64,000 nt of DNA from Vicinamibacterales bacterium (GTDB taxonomy: Bacteria > Acidobacteriota > Vicinamibacteria > Vicinamibacterales > UBA2999), in contig JAUXWO010000113.1 in NCBI GenBank assembly GCA_030680175.1, positions 1 to 64,000 on the forward strand, read 5' to 3'. The notes beneath the pieces were generated by a model, which saw only the letters and a list, made by a program, of their open reading frames with translations, ran no database searches and was not told where the DNA came from. The translations under genes and the position numbers were made by a program. Within the stretch, counting starts at the first letter, position 1, and each line of letters starts with the position of its first letter. Of the stretch, positions 33,182-42,526 are shown piece after piece.

Positions 33182-33349
33182 CCGTCCCGTCCCGGCTAAG
33201 TCCAAGCGACAGTGATGTTTCGGCGAATCACACCCTGGGGGCCTTTGGCGCCTCCGGAACCGGACGGCGGTCTGACCGCCGGCGGCCGGGCGGGCGCGGC
33301 CCGGGGGCCGGACCGCCGTCCCGGTAGAATGCGGGCCTGGAGGACCTCT

Positions 33350-34240
33350 GTGTCAGACCCCATCGGATTCATCGGACTCGGCGCCATGGGCCTGCCCATG
33401 GCGCGCCACCTGCTGGCCGCCGGCCGGCCGCTCGTCGTGCACAGCCGCAGCCGCGGTCCGGTGGACGCGCTCGTCGCCGAGGGCGCGCGCGCGGCCGCCT
33501 CGCCGGCGGAGGTGGCACGGCAGGCGCGCACCATCTTCACGATGCTGCCGGACGGCCCCGACGTCACGCAGGTGCTCGAGGGCGAGCACGGCGTCTTCGC
33601 CGCGATGGCGCCCCACACCGTCATCGTTGACTCGAGCACCATCGCGCCGGAGACGGCCCGGCGGCTGGCCGCGCGCGCCACGGCGCTCGGCGCGGTGCTG
33701 CTCGACGCGCCGGTGAGTGGCGGCGAGATCGGCGCCATCGAGGGCACGCTCACGTTCATGGTGGGCGGCGACGCCGCCGCGCTCGACGCCGTGCGACCGC
33801 TCCTGGCGATCATGGGCCGCGAGGACCGTATCGTCCACATCGGCGAATCGGGCGCGGGGCAAATCGCGAAAGCCTGCAATCAGCTCGTCATCGGAGGCAC
33901 GATGGCGGTCGTCGCCGAGGCGATCGCGCTGGCGCGGAAGGCGGACGTGGATCCCGCGAAGGTGCGCCAGGCGCTGCTCGGTGGATTTGCGAGCAGCCGC
34001 GTGCTCGAGGTGCATGGGGAGCGGATGATCAAGGCGAACTACGTGCCGGGATTCAAGGGGCGGCTCTACACCAAGGATCTGGGGATTGCGCTCGACACCT
34101 TGGCGGCGCACGGTGTCCCGGCGCCGGTCACGGCCGTCGTCGCACAACTGGTCCAGGCGCAGACCGCCGCCGGCCGCGGCGAAGAGGACTACTCGGCGAT
34201 GGCGGAGATCATCTTCGGGCTGGCAGGACTCACACGCTAG
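33350..34240 (+). CDS. NAD(P)-dependent beta-hydroxyacid dehydrogenase (HIBADH/GarR family)
   Basis: IGFIGLGAMGLPMARHLL; DAPVSGGEIGA; GQIAKACNQLV; GTG start with TAGAAT upstream. Confidence 0.92.
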   Translation: MSDPIGFIGLGAMGLPMARHLLAAGRPLVVHSRSRGPVDALVAEGARAAASPAEVARQARTIFTMLPDGPDVTQVLEGEHGVFAAMAPHTVIVDSSTIAPETARRLAARATALGAVLLDAPVSGGEIGAIEGTLTFMVGGDAAALDAVRPLLAIMGREDRIVHIGESGAGQIAKACNQLVIGGTMAVVAEAIALARKADVDPAKVRQALLGGFASSRVLEVHGERMIKANYVPGFKGRLYTKDLGIALDTLAAHGVPAPVTAVVAQLVQAQTAAGRGEEDYSAMAEIIFGLAGLTR

Positions 34241-34414
34241 CCGGGGGTAGGGGGGGTAGGGGTCTGGCACCGTGACACGCAAAATGACGCAGAATGCGCT
34301 ACGCGCCCTGTGGACGGCCTGTTGAAAACGTTGAGCCTGGCAGGAACTGCGTCATTCTTCGTGTCACGGTGCCAGACCCCTCTCCGCCCCGGCAGGACTC
34401 ACACGCTAGCCGGG
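34222..34414. mobile_element. Small non-coding palindromic element (MITE/REP-like) flanked by a 24-bp direct repeat
   Basis: Direct repeat GGCAGGACTCACACGCTAGCCGGG at 34222-34245 and 34391-34414; 34-nt inverted arms GGGGTCTGGCACCGTGACACG...GACGCAG at 34259-34292 / 34347-34380. Confidence 0.6.
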
Positions 34415-34420
34415 AGCATT

Positions 34421-34626
34421 ACGTACAAACACGAAGGCCACGAAGACAACACGAAGCAACAACCTCAACGGATCCGGTAGCGAACCTCGGTCCCAAGATG
34501 CTGTGGCTCACGTACCCACGCGAGGTCACGGAGCCGCAACCTCATGGGCTCCGGTGCGCTACCGGATCCTTGAAGTACGTATTTCGTGTCGTCTTCGTGG
34601 CCTTCGTGTCCTTCGTGTTTGTCCGT
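34421..34626. repeat. CACGAAGG-type long imperfect hairpin repeat, both arms present
   Basis: Left gtacaaacacgaaggccacgaagacaacacgaag...ggatccggtagcg; right cgctaccggatcc...cgtgtcgtcttcgtggccttcgtgtccttcgtgtttgtccg. Confidence 0.85.
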
Positions 34627-34641
34627 AGGTGACGCCTGTGA

Positions 34642-35316
<675 letters not shown>

Positions 35317-35358
35317 CAGCCCCGCCCCCACCGCACGACAGGCACCGCCGGCACCGTG

Positions 35359-36582
35359 TTACTCATATCGCAGCCCCTGCGCCGGGTCGAGGCGCGCGGC
35401 CTGACGCGACGGATAGAGCGTGGCCAGGAAGCAGATCACCACGGCGCCCGCGATCACGATGGCCAGGTCCCACGGCAGGACCGTGAACGGCAGGTGTGAC
35501 AGCTGGTAGACGTCGCTCGGGATCTTCACGAGCTGATACCGGTCGAGGAGGCCGGCGATGAGGACCCCCGTCGCGGCGCCCGTCGCCGTGCCGATGAGGC
35601 CGATGATGAGGCCCTGCAGCATGAACACCACCATCACGCTCCGGGCCGAGGCGCCCATCGTCTTCAGGATGGCGATGTCGCGGCTCTTCTCCATGACGAG
35701 CAGGATGAGCGAGGCGATGATGTTCAGCGCCGCCACCATGACGATGAGGCCGATGGCGATCGAGATCGCGACCTTCTCGAGCCACAGCGCGGAGTAGAGC
35801 GACTGGTTCATCTCGGTCCAGTCCTGCGTCAGGTACTCCGGGCCGAGTTCGGCGGTGATGCGCCGCGCCACGTCGGGCGCGCGGTAGATGTCGTCCACGC
35901 GCACCTCGAGGTGATTCACCTCGGCCGTGCCCGCCAGGCGCATCGCGGTGTCGAGCGCCACGAACCCGTAGGCCTGATCGAACTCGAACAGGCCCATCGA
36001 GAAGAGGCCCACCACGCGGAGCCGCCGCTGGCGCGGCATCATGCCCATCGGCGAGAGCGTGCCGGTCGGCGTGATGAGCGTGACCGAATCCCCGACGAAG
36101 GCGCCGAGTTCCGTCGCGAGGGCCTGGCCGAGCAGCAGCCCCGGCAGGTCTTCGTCCCCGGCCGGCGCCAGCGCGTCGAGGCTGCCGCTCGTCATGGCGC
36201 GTGCCAGTTCCGTCACGTCGCGCTCGAGCGCGGCGTCGACGCCCTTGACGGTGATGAAGCGTTCGCCGCGCGGGCTGGTCACGATGGCCTTGCCCATGAC
36301 GGCCGGCGCGGCCCCGACGACCCCCGGCACACGGGTGAGGCGCGCGGCCTCCGCCTGGTAGTCGAGGATGCCGCCCTGCTTCCACACGTAGACGTGCGCC
36401 GAGGCGCCAAGAATGCGATCGCGCACGCCCTCCTGCAGCCCGGTCATCAGCGCGAGCGCAATGACGAGCGCCATCACGCCGACCGTGACGCCGAGGATCG
36501 AGACGAGCGAGATGACCGAGATGAACGCCTGCTTGCGCTTGGCCAGGAGATACCGGAGCGCGATCTGCAGTTCGTAGGGCAC
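35359..36582 (-). CDS. Lipoprotein-releasing ABC transporter permease LolC/E
   Basis: ELQIALRYLLAKRKQAFISVISLVSILGVTVGVMALVIALALMTGLQ; FtsX-like C-terminus. Confidence 0.93.
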   Translation of the reverse strand: MPYELQIALRYLLAKRKQAFISVISLVSILGVTVGVMALVIALALMTGLQEGVRDRILGASAHVYVWKQGGILDYQAEAARLTRVPGVVGAAPAVMGKAIVTSPRGERFITVKGVDAALERDVTELARAMTSGSLDALAPAGDEDLPGLLLGQALATELGAFVGDSVTLITPTGTLSPMGMMPRQRRLRVVGLFSMGLFEFDQAYGFVALDTAMRLAGTAEVNHLEVRVDDIYRAPDVARRITAELGPEYLTQDWTEMNQSLYSALWLEKVAISIAIGLIVMVAALNIIASLILLVMEKSRDIAILKTMGASARSVMVVFMLQGLIIGLIGTATGAATGVLIAGLLDRYQLVKIPSDVYQLSHLPFTVLPWDLAIVIAGAVVICFLATLYPSRQAARLDPAQGLRYE

Positions 36583-36586
36583 GTGG

Positions 36587-38086
36587 TCAGTCCCGCGGGC
36601 GCATCAGGGGAAACAGGATGACGTCGCGGATCGACAGGGAGTTGCTGAGCAGCATCACGAGGCGGTCGATGCCGATGCCCTCGCCGCCCGTGGGCGGCAG
36701 GCCGTACTCGAGCGCGCGGATGTAGTCCTCGTCCATGGCGTGCGCCTCGAGGTCGCCGTGCGCCCGCCCCTGCAGCTGGTGCTCGAAGCGCCGCCGTTGC
36801 TCGTCCGGATCGTTCAGCTCGCTGAAGGCATTCGCCACCTCGAAGCCGCCGATGTAGAGCTCGAAGCGCTCCACCGTGTCCGGGTCGTCGGCGCGCTGCT
36901 TCGACAGCGGCGACACCTCCGTCGGAAAGTCGTAGACGAAGGTCGGCTGCATGAGCTGGTCTTCCCAGAGCGCCTCGAAGATCTCGGTGGCGATCCGGCC
37001 GGCGCCCGACCCGGCGTGCACTTCGATCCCGAGCGCCGCCGCGACCCCGGCCGCGGCGTCGCGGTCGCGCAGCATGGCGGCCGTGATCGTCTGCCCGAGC
37101 TTCCGGCTCGCCTCCGCCGCCGCGGCCTCGCGCAGCGAGAGCCGGCGGAACGGCGCGCGCATCGTAATGGTGTGCTCGCCGAACGGGAACTCGTCGGTCC
37201 CGATCGCCTCGCGCGCCACCGTCGACAGCAGGTCCTCGGTGAACGCCATCAGCGTCTGGTAGTTCACATACGCCCAGTAGAACTCGAGCATCGTGAACTC
37301 CGGATTGTGCTGCGTCGAGATCCCTTCGTTCCGGAAGTTACGGTTGATCTCGAACACGCGCTCCATGCCGCCGACGGTGAGCCGCTTCAGGTACAGCTCG
37401 GGCGCGATGCGCAGGAAGAGCGTCATGTCGAGCGCGTTGTGATGCGTCACGAACGGCCTCGCCAGGGCGCCGCCGGCGATCGGCTGCATCATCGGCGTCT
37501 CGACCTCGAGGAAGCCGCGCGAGGTCAGGAACGTGCGGATGGCGGCCACCGTCCGGCTCCGCACCTCGAACACGCGCCGCGTGTCGGGGTTCACGACCAG
37601 ATCCAGATAGCGCTGGCGGTACCGCGTCTCGACGTCGCTCAGGCCGTGCCACTTCTCCGGCAGCGGCACGAGGCACTTCGACAGGAACGTCAACCCGGAC
37701 ACCCACACCGACAGTTCGTTGGTCTTCGTGCGGAATAGGTGGCCACGCACGCCGACCCAGTCGCCCATGTCGAGCAGGCGCAGCAGGTCGTAGTCGCGCG
37801 CCTCGAGCGCGTCCTTGCGCAGGTAGACCTGCAGGCGCTGGCGGCCATCGGACAGCACGAGGAACGCGGCCTTGCCGAAGCTGCGCACTCCGAGGATGCG
37901 CCCGGCCGTCACCGTCTCGACGCGCGTCGCCTCGAGCGCCTCCCCGGGCGTCTCGTCGTACGTGTCGACAAGGGCGCTCACCGTGTGGGTCGTGGCGAAC
38001 TCGTGCGGGTAGATCTCGACGCCAAGCGCCTGGATCGCCGCCAGATTGGCGCGCCGCTGTTCGGTCTGGACTGCTTCGTTCGACAT
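36587..38086 (-). CDS. lysS: Lysyl-tRNA synthetase (class II)
   Basis: EVETPMMQPIAGGALARPFVTHHNALDMTLFLRIAPELYLKRL; GIGIDRLVMLL. Confidence 0.97.
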   Translation of the reverse strand: MSNEAVQTEQRRANLAAIQALGVEIYPHEFATTHTVSALVDTYDETPGEALEATRVETVTAGRILGVRSFGKAAFLVLSDGRQRLQVYLRKDALEARDYDLLRLLDMGDWVGVRGHLFRTKTNELSVWVSGLTFLSKCLVPLPEKWHGLSDVETRYRQRYLDLVVNPDTRRVFEVRSRTVAAIRTFLTSRGFLEVETPMMQPIAGGALARPFVTHHNALDMTLFLRIAPELYLKRLTVGGMERVFEINRNFRNEGISTQHNPEFTMLEFYWAYVNYQTLMAFTEDLLSTVAREAIGTDEFPFGEHTITMRAPFRRLSLREAAAAEASRKLGQTITAAMLRDRDAAAGVAAALGIEVHAGSGAGRIATEIFEALWEDQLMQPTFVYDFPTEVSPLSKQRADDPDTVERFELYIGGFEVANAFSELNDPDEQRRRFEHQLQGRAHGDLEAHAMDEDYIRALEYGLPPTGGEGIGIDRLVMLLSNSLSIRDVILFPLMRPRD

Positions 38087-38225
38087 GAGAGTTCAGCCCC
38101 GCCTCGGGCTAGCGCGTCGCGCTCCGCTCGTGGACCGCATCCGATGAATCGGTACGACCCGCGCCTGCGCGCGGCCCCTGATTCCGCGGGCCGCACCTGC
38201 GGTGCGGCCTCCTGGTTGTATGTGC

Positions 38226-38287
38226 CGACTCTGCGGGTCGCCCAACGGCCAGCCCGGTGGTGGCTCGCCGGCGACACGCCACGAGTC
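38226..38287. repeat. Dispersed intergenic repeat related to 56188-56250
   Basis: gactctgcgggtcgcccaacggccagcccggt...cgacacgccac versus gactctgcgggccgcccaacgggcggcccggt...cgacacgccac. Confidence 0.55.
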
Positions 38288-38303
38288 GCTCGCTGCACGC
38301 CCG

Positions 38304-38771
38304 CTACGAGACGATGCGCCCCTCGTCGCGGAGGCGGCGCAGGATGCCGTCGAGCACCCCGTTGACGAAGCGCGCGGCCTCCTCGCCGCTGTACGCGCGT
38401 GACAGCTCGATGGCTTCGTCCAGGACGACGTTCGGCGGCGTCTCCGGGTGCGCGAGCAATTCATGCGTGGCCAGGCGCAGCACCTGGCGATCGAGCGCCG
38501 TCATGCGCTCGACCCGCCAGTTCGTCGAGGCCTCGCCAATCCGCAGGTCCAGCGGGCCCCGCGCGTCCCACGCCCCGCGCGCCAGCGACGCCGCCAGCTC
38601 GCGGCCGTCATCGTCCAGCGGGCTCTCCTCGTCGGCGAGGACCGTGTCGAGCGCGCCGACCACCTCGAGGATGTCGAGGCGGCCGACCTCGCACCGGTAC
38701 AGCAGCTTGAGCGCGGTCTCGCGGGCCCGCTTGCGCTGCGCCCATCGCGCCGATGCCGGCCGGCCGCTCAT
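38304..38771 (-). CDS. nusB: Transcription antitermination factor NusB
   Basis: ARETALKLLYRCEVGR; NVVLDEAIELSRAYSGEEAARFVNGVLDGI; adjacent ribH. Confidence 0.94.
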   Translation of the reverse strand: MSGRPASARWAQRKRARETALKLLYRCEVGRLDILEVVGALDTVLADEESPLDDDGRELAASLARGAWDARGPLDLRIGEASTNWRVERMTALDRQVLRLATHELLAHPETPPNVVLDEAIELSRAYSGEEAARFVNGVLDGILRRLRDEGRIVS

Positions 38772-39211
38772 GCCCGCGGCCCGTCGCCGAGCCCGGTCAG
38801 CAGCGCCGCCATTTCGAGCGCCGCGGCCGCCGCCTCGCGCCCCTTGTTCTCGGGCCCGGCCCCCGCGCGCTCGATCGCCTCCTCGACGGAGTTGGTCGTC
38901 AGCACGCCGAACGCCATCGGGACGCCCGTGGCGGCCGCGGCGGCGGTGATCCCGTGCGCCGCCGCCGATGCGATGTACTCGAAGTGCGGCGTCCCGCCGC
39001 GAATCAGGCAGCCGAGGCAGATCACGGCCTGCACGCGGCCGAGTTCGGCAATCCGCTGCGCGGCGATCGGAATCTCGAACGCGCCCGGGACGCGCAACAC
39101 CTCGACATCCGTGTCCGCGACGCCGGCGTCGCGGAGCGCCGCCCGCGCACCCTCGAGCAACCGCTCGGTCACGAAGTCATTGAACCGGGAAACGACGATG
39201 GCAACACGCAT
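38768..39211 (-). CDS. ribH: 6,7-dimethyl-8-ribityllumazine synthase
   Basis: VPGAFEIPIAAQRIAE; AVICLGCLIRGGTPHFEYI. Confidence 0.95.
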   Translation of the reverse strand: MRVAIVVSRFNDFVTERLLEGARAALRDAGVADTDVEVLRVPGAFEIPIAAQRIAELGRVQAVICLGCLIRGGTPHFEYIASAAAHGITAAAAATGVPMAFGVLTTNSVEEAIERAGAGPENKGREAAAAALEMAALLTGLGDGPRA

Positions 39212-39212
39212 T

Positions 39213-39305
39213 GCAGGGCTATCGGCTATCAGCGATCGGCTTTCGGCTATCAGCTTTCGGCTCTCGGCACCTTGGGCACCCTGGGCACCGCGGGCACCCT
39301 GGGCA
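39213..39305. repeat. Heptanucleotide (GGCTATC) array followed by 9-nt (CACCCTGGG) tandem repeat
   Basis: gctatcggctatcagcgatcggctttcggctatcagctttcggctctcgg + caccttgggcaccctgggcaccgcgggcaccctgggcac. Confidence 0.88.
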
Positions 39306-40088
39306 CTATCGCCCCTTCCAGTCCGCCTTGCGCTTCTCGAGGAACGCGCGCGTCCCTTCCTTGGTGTCGTCGGTGGACGCGATGGCCCCGAAGAGCGCGG
39401 TCTCGAGGTACTGCGCCTGGGCCAGCGGCATCTCGAGCCCTTCGTGCACCGCCTCCAGGATGTAGCGCACCGCGACGGGCGCCTTCGACGCGAGCGTCGC
39501 CGCCAGCTTCGTCGCTTCGGCCATCAGCTCGGCCGCCGGCACGACCCGGTTGACCAGGCCAATCTCGTAGGCGCGCGCCGCGGACACCATGTCGCCGGTC
39601 AGGAGGATCTCGAGCGCGATCCCCCGGCCGACCAGCCGCGGCAGCCGCTGGCTGCCGGCGTACCCGGGGATGATCCCCAGATTGACCTCGGGCTGCCCGA
39701 ACCGCGCCGTGTCCGCCGCCAGACGCAGCGTGCACGCCATGGCCAGCTCGCAGCCACCACCGAGCGCGAAGCCGTTGACCGCGGCGATGACCGGCTTGCC
39801 GAGCTGCTCGATCAGATCGAACACCTTCTGGCCGCTGCGCGCGTGTTCCTTGCCCGCCGTCGGCGTCAGGGCCGCCAGCTCGTTGATGTCGGCGCCGGCG
39901 ACGAAGGACTTCTCGCCCGCGCCGGTGAGCACGATGGCCTTGACCGCCGCGTCGCGCTGCAACGCGAGCATCGCATCGCGCAGTTCCGCGATGGTCTGCC
40001 CGTTCAGCGCGTTCAGCACCTTCGGGCGGTTGATGGTGACGACGGCGACACCGCCGTCCTGTTCGACGAGCAGGGTTTCAAAGGTCAT
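39306..40088 (-). CDS. Enoyl-CoA hydratase/crotonase family protein
   Basis: VVTINRPKVLNALNGQT; KSFVAGADINELA; AVNGFALGGGCELAMACTLRLA. Confidence 0.95.
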   Translation of the reverse strand: MTFETLLVEQDGGVAVVTINRPKVLNALNGQTIAELRDAMLALQRDAAVKAIVLTGAGEKSFVAGADINELAALTPTAGKEHARSGQKVFDLIEQLGKPVIAAVNGFALGGGCELAMACTLRLAADTARFGQPEVNLGIIPGYAGSQRLPRLVGRGIALEILLTGDMVSAARAYEIGLVNRVVPAAELMAEATKLAATLASKAPVAVRYILEAVHEGLEMPLAQAQYLETALFGAIASTDDTKEGTRAFLEKRKADWKGR

Positions 40089-40486
40089 GGATGAGGCCTC
40101 GGGCGGCGCGCGGGGCGGCCGCCAAAACGCTTGATTATACCCCACGCCCACGCGGCCCCCGCCCCGGCGGCGGCCCCCAGCGCATCGGCGGCCAGGTCGT
40201 ACCAGTCGGCATGACGCTCCGGGGTGAAGCGCTGGTGCCACTCGTCGGTGGCCCCGTACAGGGTCGCGATGAGCCACGCCGCCGCGGCGAGGCGCAGGGT
40301 GACGGCGGTCCACCGTCCGTCGGCCAGGGCGCGTGCGGTCAGCACCGCGAGCGCCAGGTAGGTGATCCAGTGCAGCGACTTGTCGGAGACCCCCGGCGGC
40401 GAGGGCGGGCTCGACATCGACGAGACGGCGAAGATCGCCGCCATCAGCGTGACCACGGGGAGCCAGAGAATGAGGCGTCGGGGCAT
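40085..40486 (-). CDS. VanZ-like family protein
   Basis: DKSLHWITYLALAVL ... YGATDEWHQRFTPERHADWYDLAADALGAAAG. Confidence 0.9.
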   Translation of the reverse strand: MPRRLILWLPVVTLMAAIFAVSSMSSPPSPPGVSDKSLHWITYLALAVLTARALADGRWTAVTLRLAAAAWLIATLYGATDEWHQRFTPERHADWYDLAADALGAAAGAGAAWAWGIIKRFGGRPARRPRPHP

Positions 40487-40561
40487 GGGGTCAGCGCGCG
40501 GGGTCAGGACCCGGCGGGGTGCGGAGCGGCGGCCTCATCAACGTCGCGGCGCGGCGACCGC

Positions 40562-40735
40562 CTACAGCGGCAGCGGGTACATCAGCCAGCCGAGCACCAG
40601 ACCGGCGAACACGAAGCCCGCGAACATCCGGGCGCCGAGCCCGGCCTGCTCGCGCGGCGTCTCGCGCATGAGCACCGCGAAGACGAGCGAGACGAAGAAC
40701 GCGAACAGCACGAGGAGCAGCAGGTGGCTGGTCAT
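40562..40735 (-). CDS. 57-aa two-TM hypothetical membrane protein
   Basis: MTSHLLLLVLFAFFVSLVFAVLMRETPREQAGLGARMFAGFVFAGLVLGWLMYPLPL*; below the ORF-track length cutoff but fills the gap between vanZ and the next gene. Confidence 0.6.
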   Translation of the reverse strand: MTSHLLLLVLFAFFVSLVFAVLMRETPREQAGLGARMFAGFVFAGLVLGWLMYPLPL

Positions 40736-40741
40736 CGCGTC

Positions 40742-41134
40742 CTACTTGCGGCCCAGCGCGACATCGTAGGCATCGAGCACGACGAGCATGTTCAGCAGGC
40801 CGGCCACGATGAGGAACGCATTGCCGTACTCGTAGGACGGGGCGGTCACGACGCCCCGGCCAAGCCCCATCGCGGAGGCCAGCAGGTACGGCACACCCGA
40901 CCCCAGGTTCGCAAACGCCGCGAGGCCCACGAGCGGTTCTGCGAGGACGAACGGGAAGAGCCGGCCGTCTAGCCAGAGGCCCATCGCGAACATCAGCGGC
41001 AGCGCGATCAGGAAGACCACGCCCTTCTGGGTCCGGCCCTGCAGCAGGTGTCCGGCTCCGGGGATGAGCCACGCGGCGGCGGAGATGAGATGGGGATTCG
41101 CGCCCTGGGCACGACTCGAGGCGGTCGCTTGCAC
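40742..41134 (-). CDS. Hypothetical multi-TM membrane protein (possibly DUF6677-like)
   Basis: AAWLIPGAGHLLQGRTQKGVVFLIALPLMFAMGLWLDGRLF. Confidence 0.7.
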   Translation of the reverse strand: MQATASSRAQGANPHLISAAAWLIPGAGHLLQGRTQKGVVFLIALPLMFAMGLWLDGRLFPFVLAEPLVGLAAFANLGSGVPYLLASAMGLGRGVVTAPSYEYGNAFLIVAGLLNMLVVLDAYDVALGRK

Positions 41135-41144
41135 GGTCTGTAGT

Positions 41145-41627
41145 CTACCTCAGCTCACCTGAGACGACGGCCGTGACGATGGCGCCGCCGATGAACCCGA
41201 GCGGCAGCGCGGCAATCGCGCGGGTGATGTTGCCGGGATCCCAGACCCCGACGAGGGCCGTGGTCCACGTGACGGCGGTCGGGAGCGCGACGATGGCCAG
41301 CACGGCGAGGGGCGTTCGCACGAGCCGCGTCCCGGCCGCCGTTCCCCGTGCCCGCCACCAGGCGAGCATCCCGAGCGCCAGTCCGGCATAGAGGCCGGCG
41401 CAGCGGGCGCAGACCGGCATGCGGACGCCGTTGAGGTGGAGCGACCGGGGGGGGCCCTGATGGCAGACGAGCGCCCCAATGCCGTACACCGTGACGGCCA
41501 CCACCGCGGCTGGGGCCCGATCGGTGTGCCGGCTGAGCCCCGGTCCGGCGCCGAGCAAGGCGAGCCAGATCAGCGCGGCCAGTGTAAGGGCGACGGCCAT
41601 GGCCTCCCGACGTAATGGACGTTTCAC
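41145..41627 (-). CDS. DUF2085 family membrane protein
   Basis: VCHQGPPRSLHLNGVRMPVCARCAGLYAGLALG. Confidence 0.85.
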   Translation of the reverse strand: MKRPLRREAMAVALTLAALIWLALLGAGPGLSRHTDRAPAAVVAVTVYGIGALVCHQGPPRSLHLNGVRMPVCARCAGLYAGLALGMLAWWRARGTAAGTRLVRTPLAVLAIVALPTAVTWTTALVGVWDPGNITRAIAALPLGFIGGAIVTAVVSGELR

Positions 41628-41637
41628 CCCCCCAGTA

Positions 41638-41684
41638 TGGGGTCAGATCTTGATCGTTGCGCTCAGAATCAAGATCTGACCCCA
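41638..41684. repeat. REP-like perfect palindrome (17-bp arms, 13-nt loop)
   Basis: TGGGGTCAGATCTTGAT (41638-41654) and ATCAAGATCTGACCCCA (41668-41684). Confidence 0.85.
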
Positions 41685-41765
41685 GGGCAAGTGCCTATTT
41701 CACATGTGTTTAGACATCTGGATACAAATCGCGGAACCGTGACGGCTGTCAGTCCGTCAAACGGC

Positions 41766-41788
41766 TATAGTTTATTGAACAGTGTTCA
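41766..41788 (+). promoter_or_regulatory. Putative -10 (TATAGT) overlapped by a TetR-type operator palindrome TGAACA-G-TGTTCA
   Basis: Perfect 6+1+6 inverted repeat at 41776-41788, 34 bp upstream of the tetR-family ATG. Confidence 0.6.
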
Positions 41789-41821
41789 GCGGGGCCGTCG
41801 AGCGCGCTGCCGCAAGGTGCC

Positions 41822-42526
41822 ATGGGAATCAAGGAACGCCAGGATCGCGACCGGCAGGCCGTGCGCGACTCCATCCTGGACGCCGCACGCGAGCTCTTCC
41901 TCGCCGACGGCTATCGCCACGTCTCGATCCGCAAGATCGCCGAGCGCATCGAATACAGCCCGGCCGCCCTCTACAGCTACTTCCCGAGCAAGGACGACAT
42001 CTTCTACGCCCTCGCCGAGGAAGGCTTCCGCCGCCTCGACCAGCATGTGCGCGCCGCCGCCGGCCGCCCCGACCCGCTCGATGAGGTGCGCGCCTGCTGG
42101 TGGGCCTACTACCGGTTCTCCAAGGAGCATCGCGAGTTCTTCGAGCTGATGTTCGTGGACCGCTCGGTGCCGCAGATCACCGAGCAGTGGACCGGCCTCG
42201 CCTTCGTCCACCAGATGCTGCAGCACGCCTCGTCGCGCATCCAGCGCTGCATCGACGACGGGATCTTCCCGTCCGGGACCAACGCCGAAGTCGTCATGCA
42301 CGTGCTCTGGGCCGCGCTCACGGGCCCGGCCGTGATCGGCAGCGGCTGCCGCCTGGCACCCGGAGAAGACCCGGATGCCCTCGCGCGCGATGTCCTCGAG
42401 GTCACGCTCGCGGGCGTGCGCGCCGGCGTGGCCACGACCTTTGCCCCGTGTACCCCTCCCGCGCCTCTCTCGCCTGTCGCCCCGGTTTCCGAAGCCTCCG
42501 CTGGAGTTCGACGTCATGATGCGTAA
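41822..42526 (+). CDS. TetR/AcrR family transcriptional regulator
   Basis: RDSILDAARELFLADGYRHVSIRKIAERIEYSPAALYSYFPSKDDIFYAL HTH. Confidence 0.95.
   Translation: MGIKERQDRDRQAVRDSILDAARELFLADGYRHVSIRKIAERIEYSPAALYSYFPSKDDIFYALAEEGFRRLDQHVRAAAGRPDPLDEVRACWWAYYRFSKEHREFFELMFVDRSVPQITEQWTGLAFVHQMLQHASSRIQRCIDDGIFPSGTNAEVVMHVLWAALTGPAVIGSGCRLAPGEDPDALARDVLEVTLAGVRAGVATTFAPCTPPAPLSPVAPVSEASAGVRRHDA

Noticed and set aside
30365-33199. 944-aa plus-strand ORF opposite bamA and clpC
   Set aside because: Long antisense open frame from GC3-rich codons (RLE/DLV-rich composition); ClpC and the BamA start on the minus strand are unambiguous.
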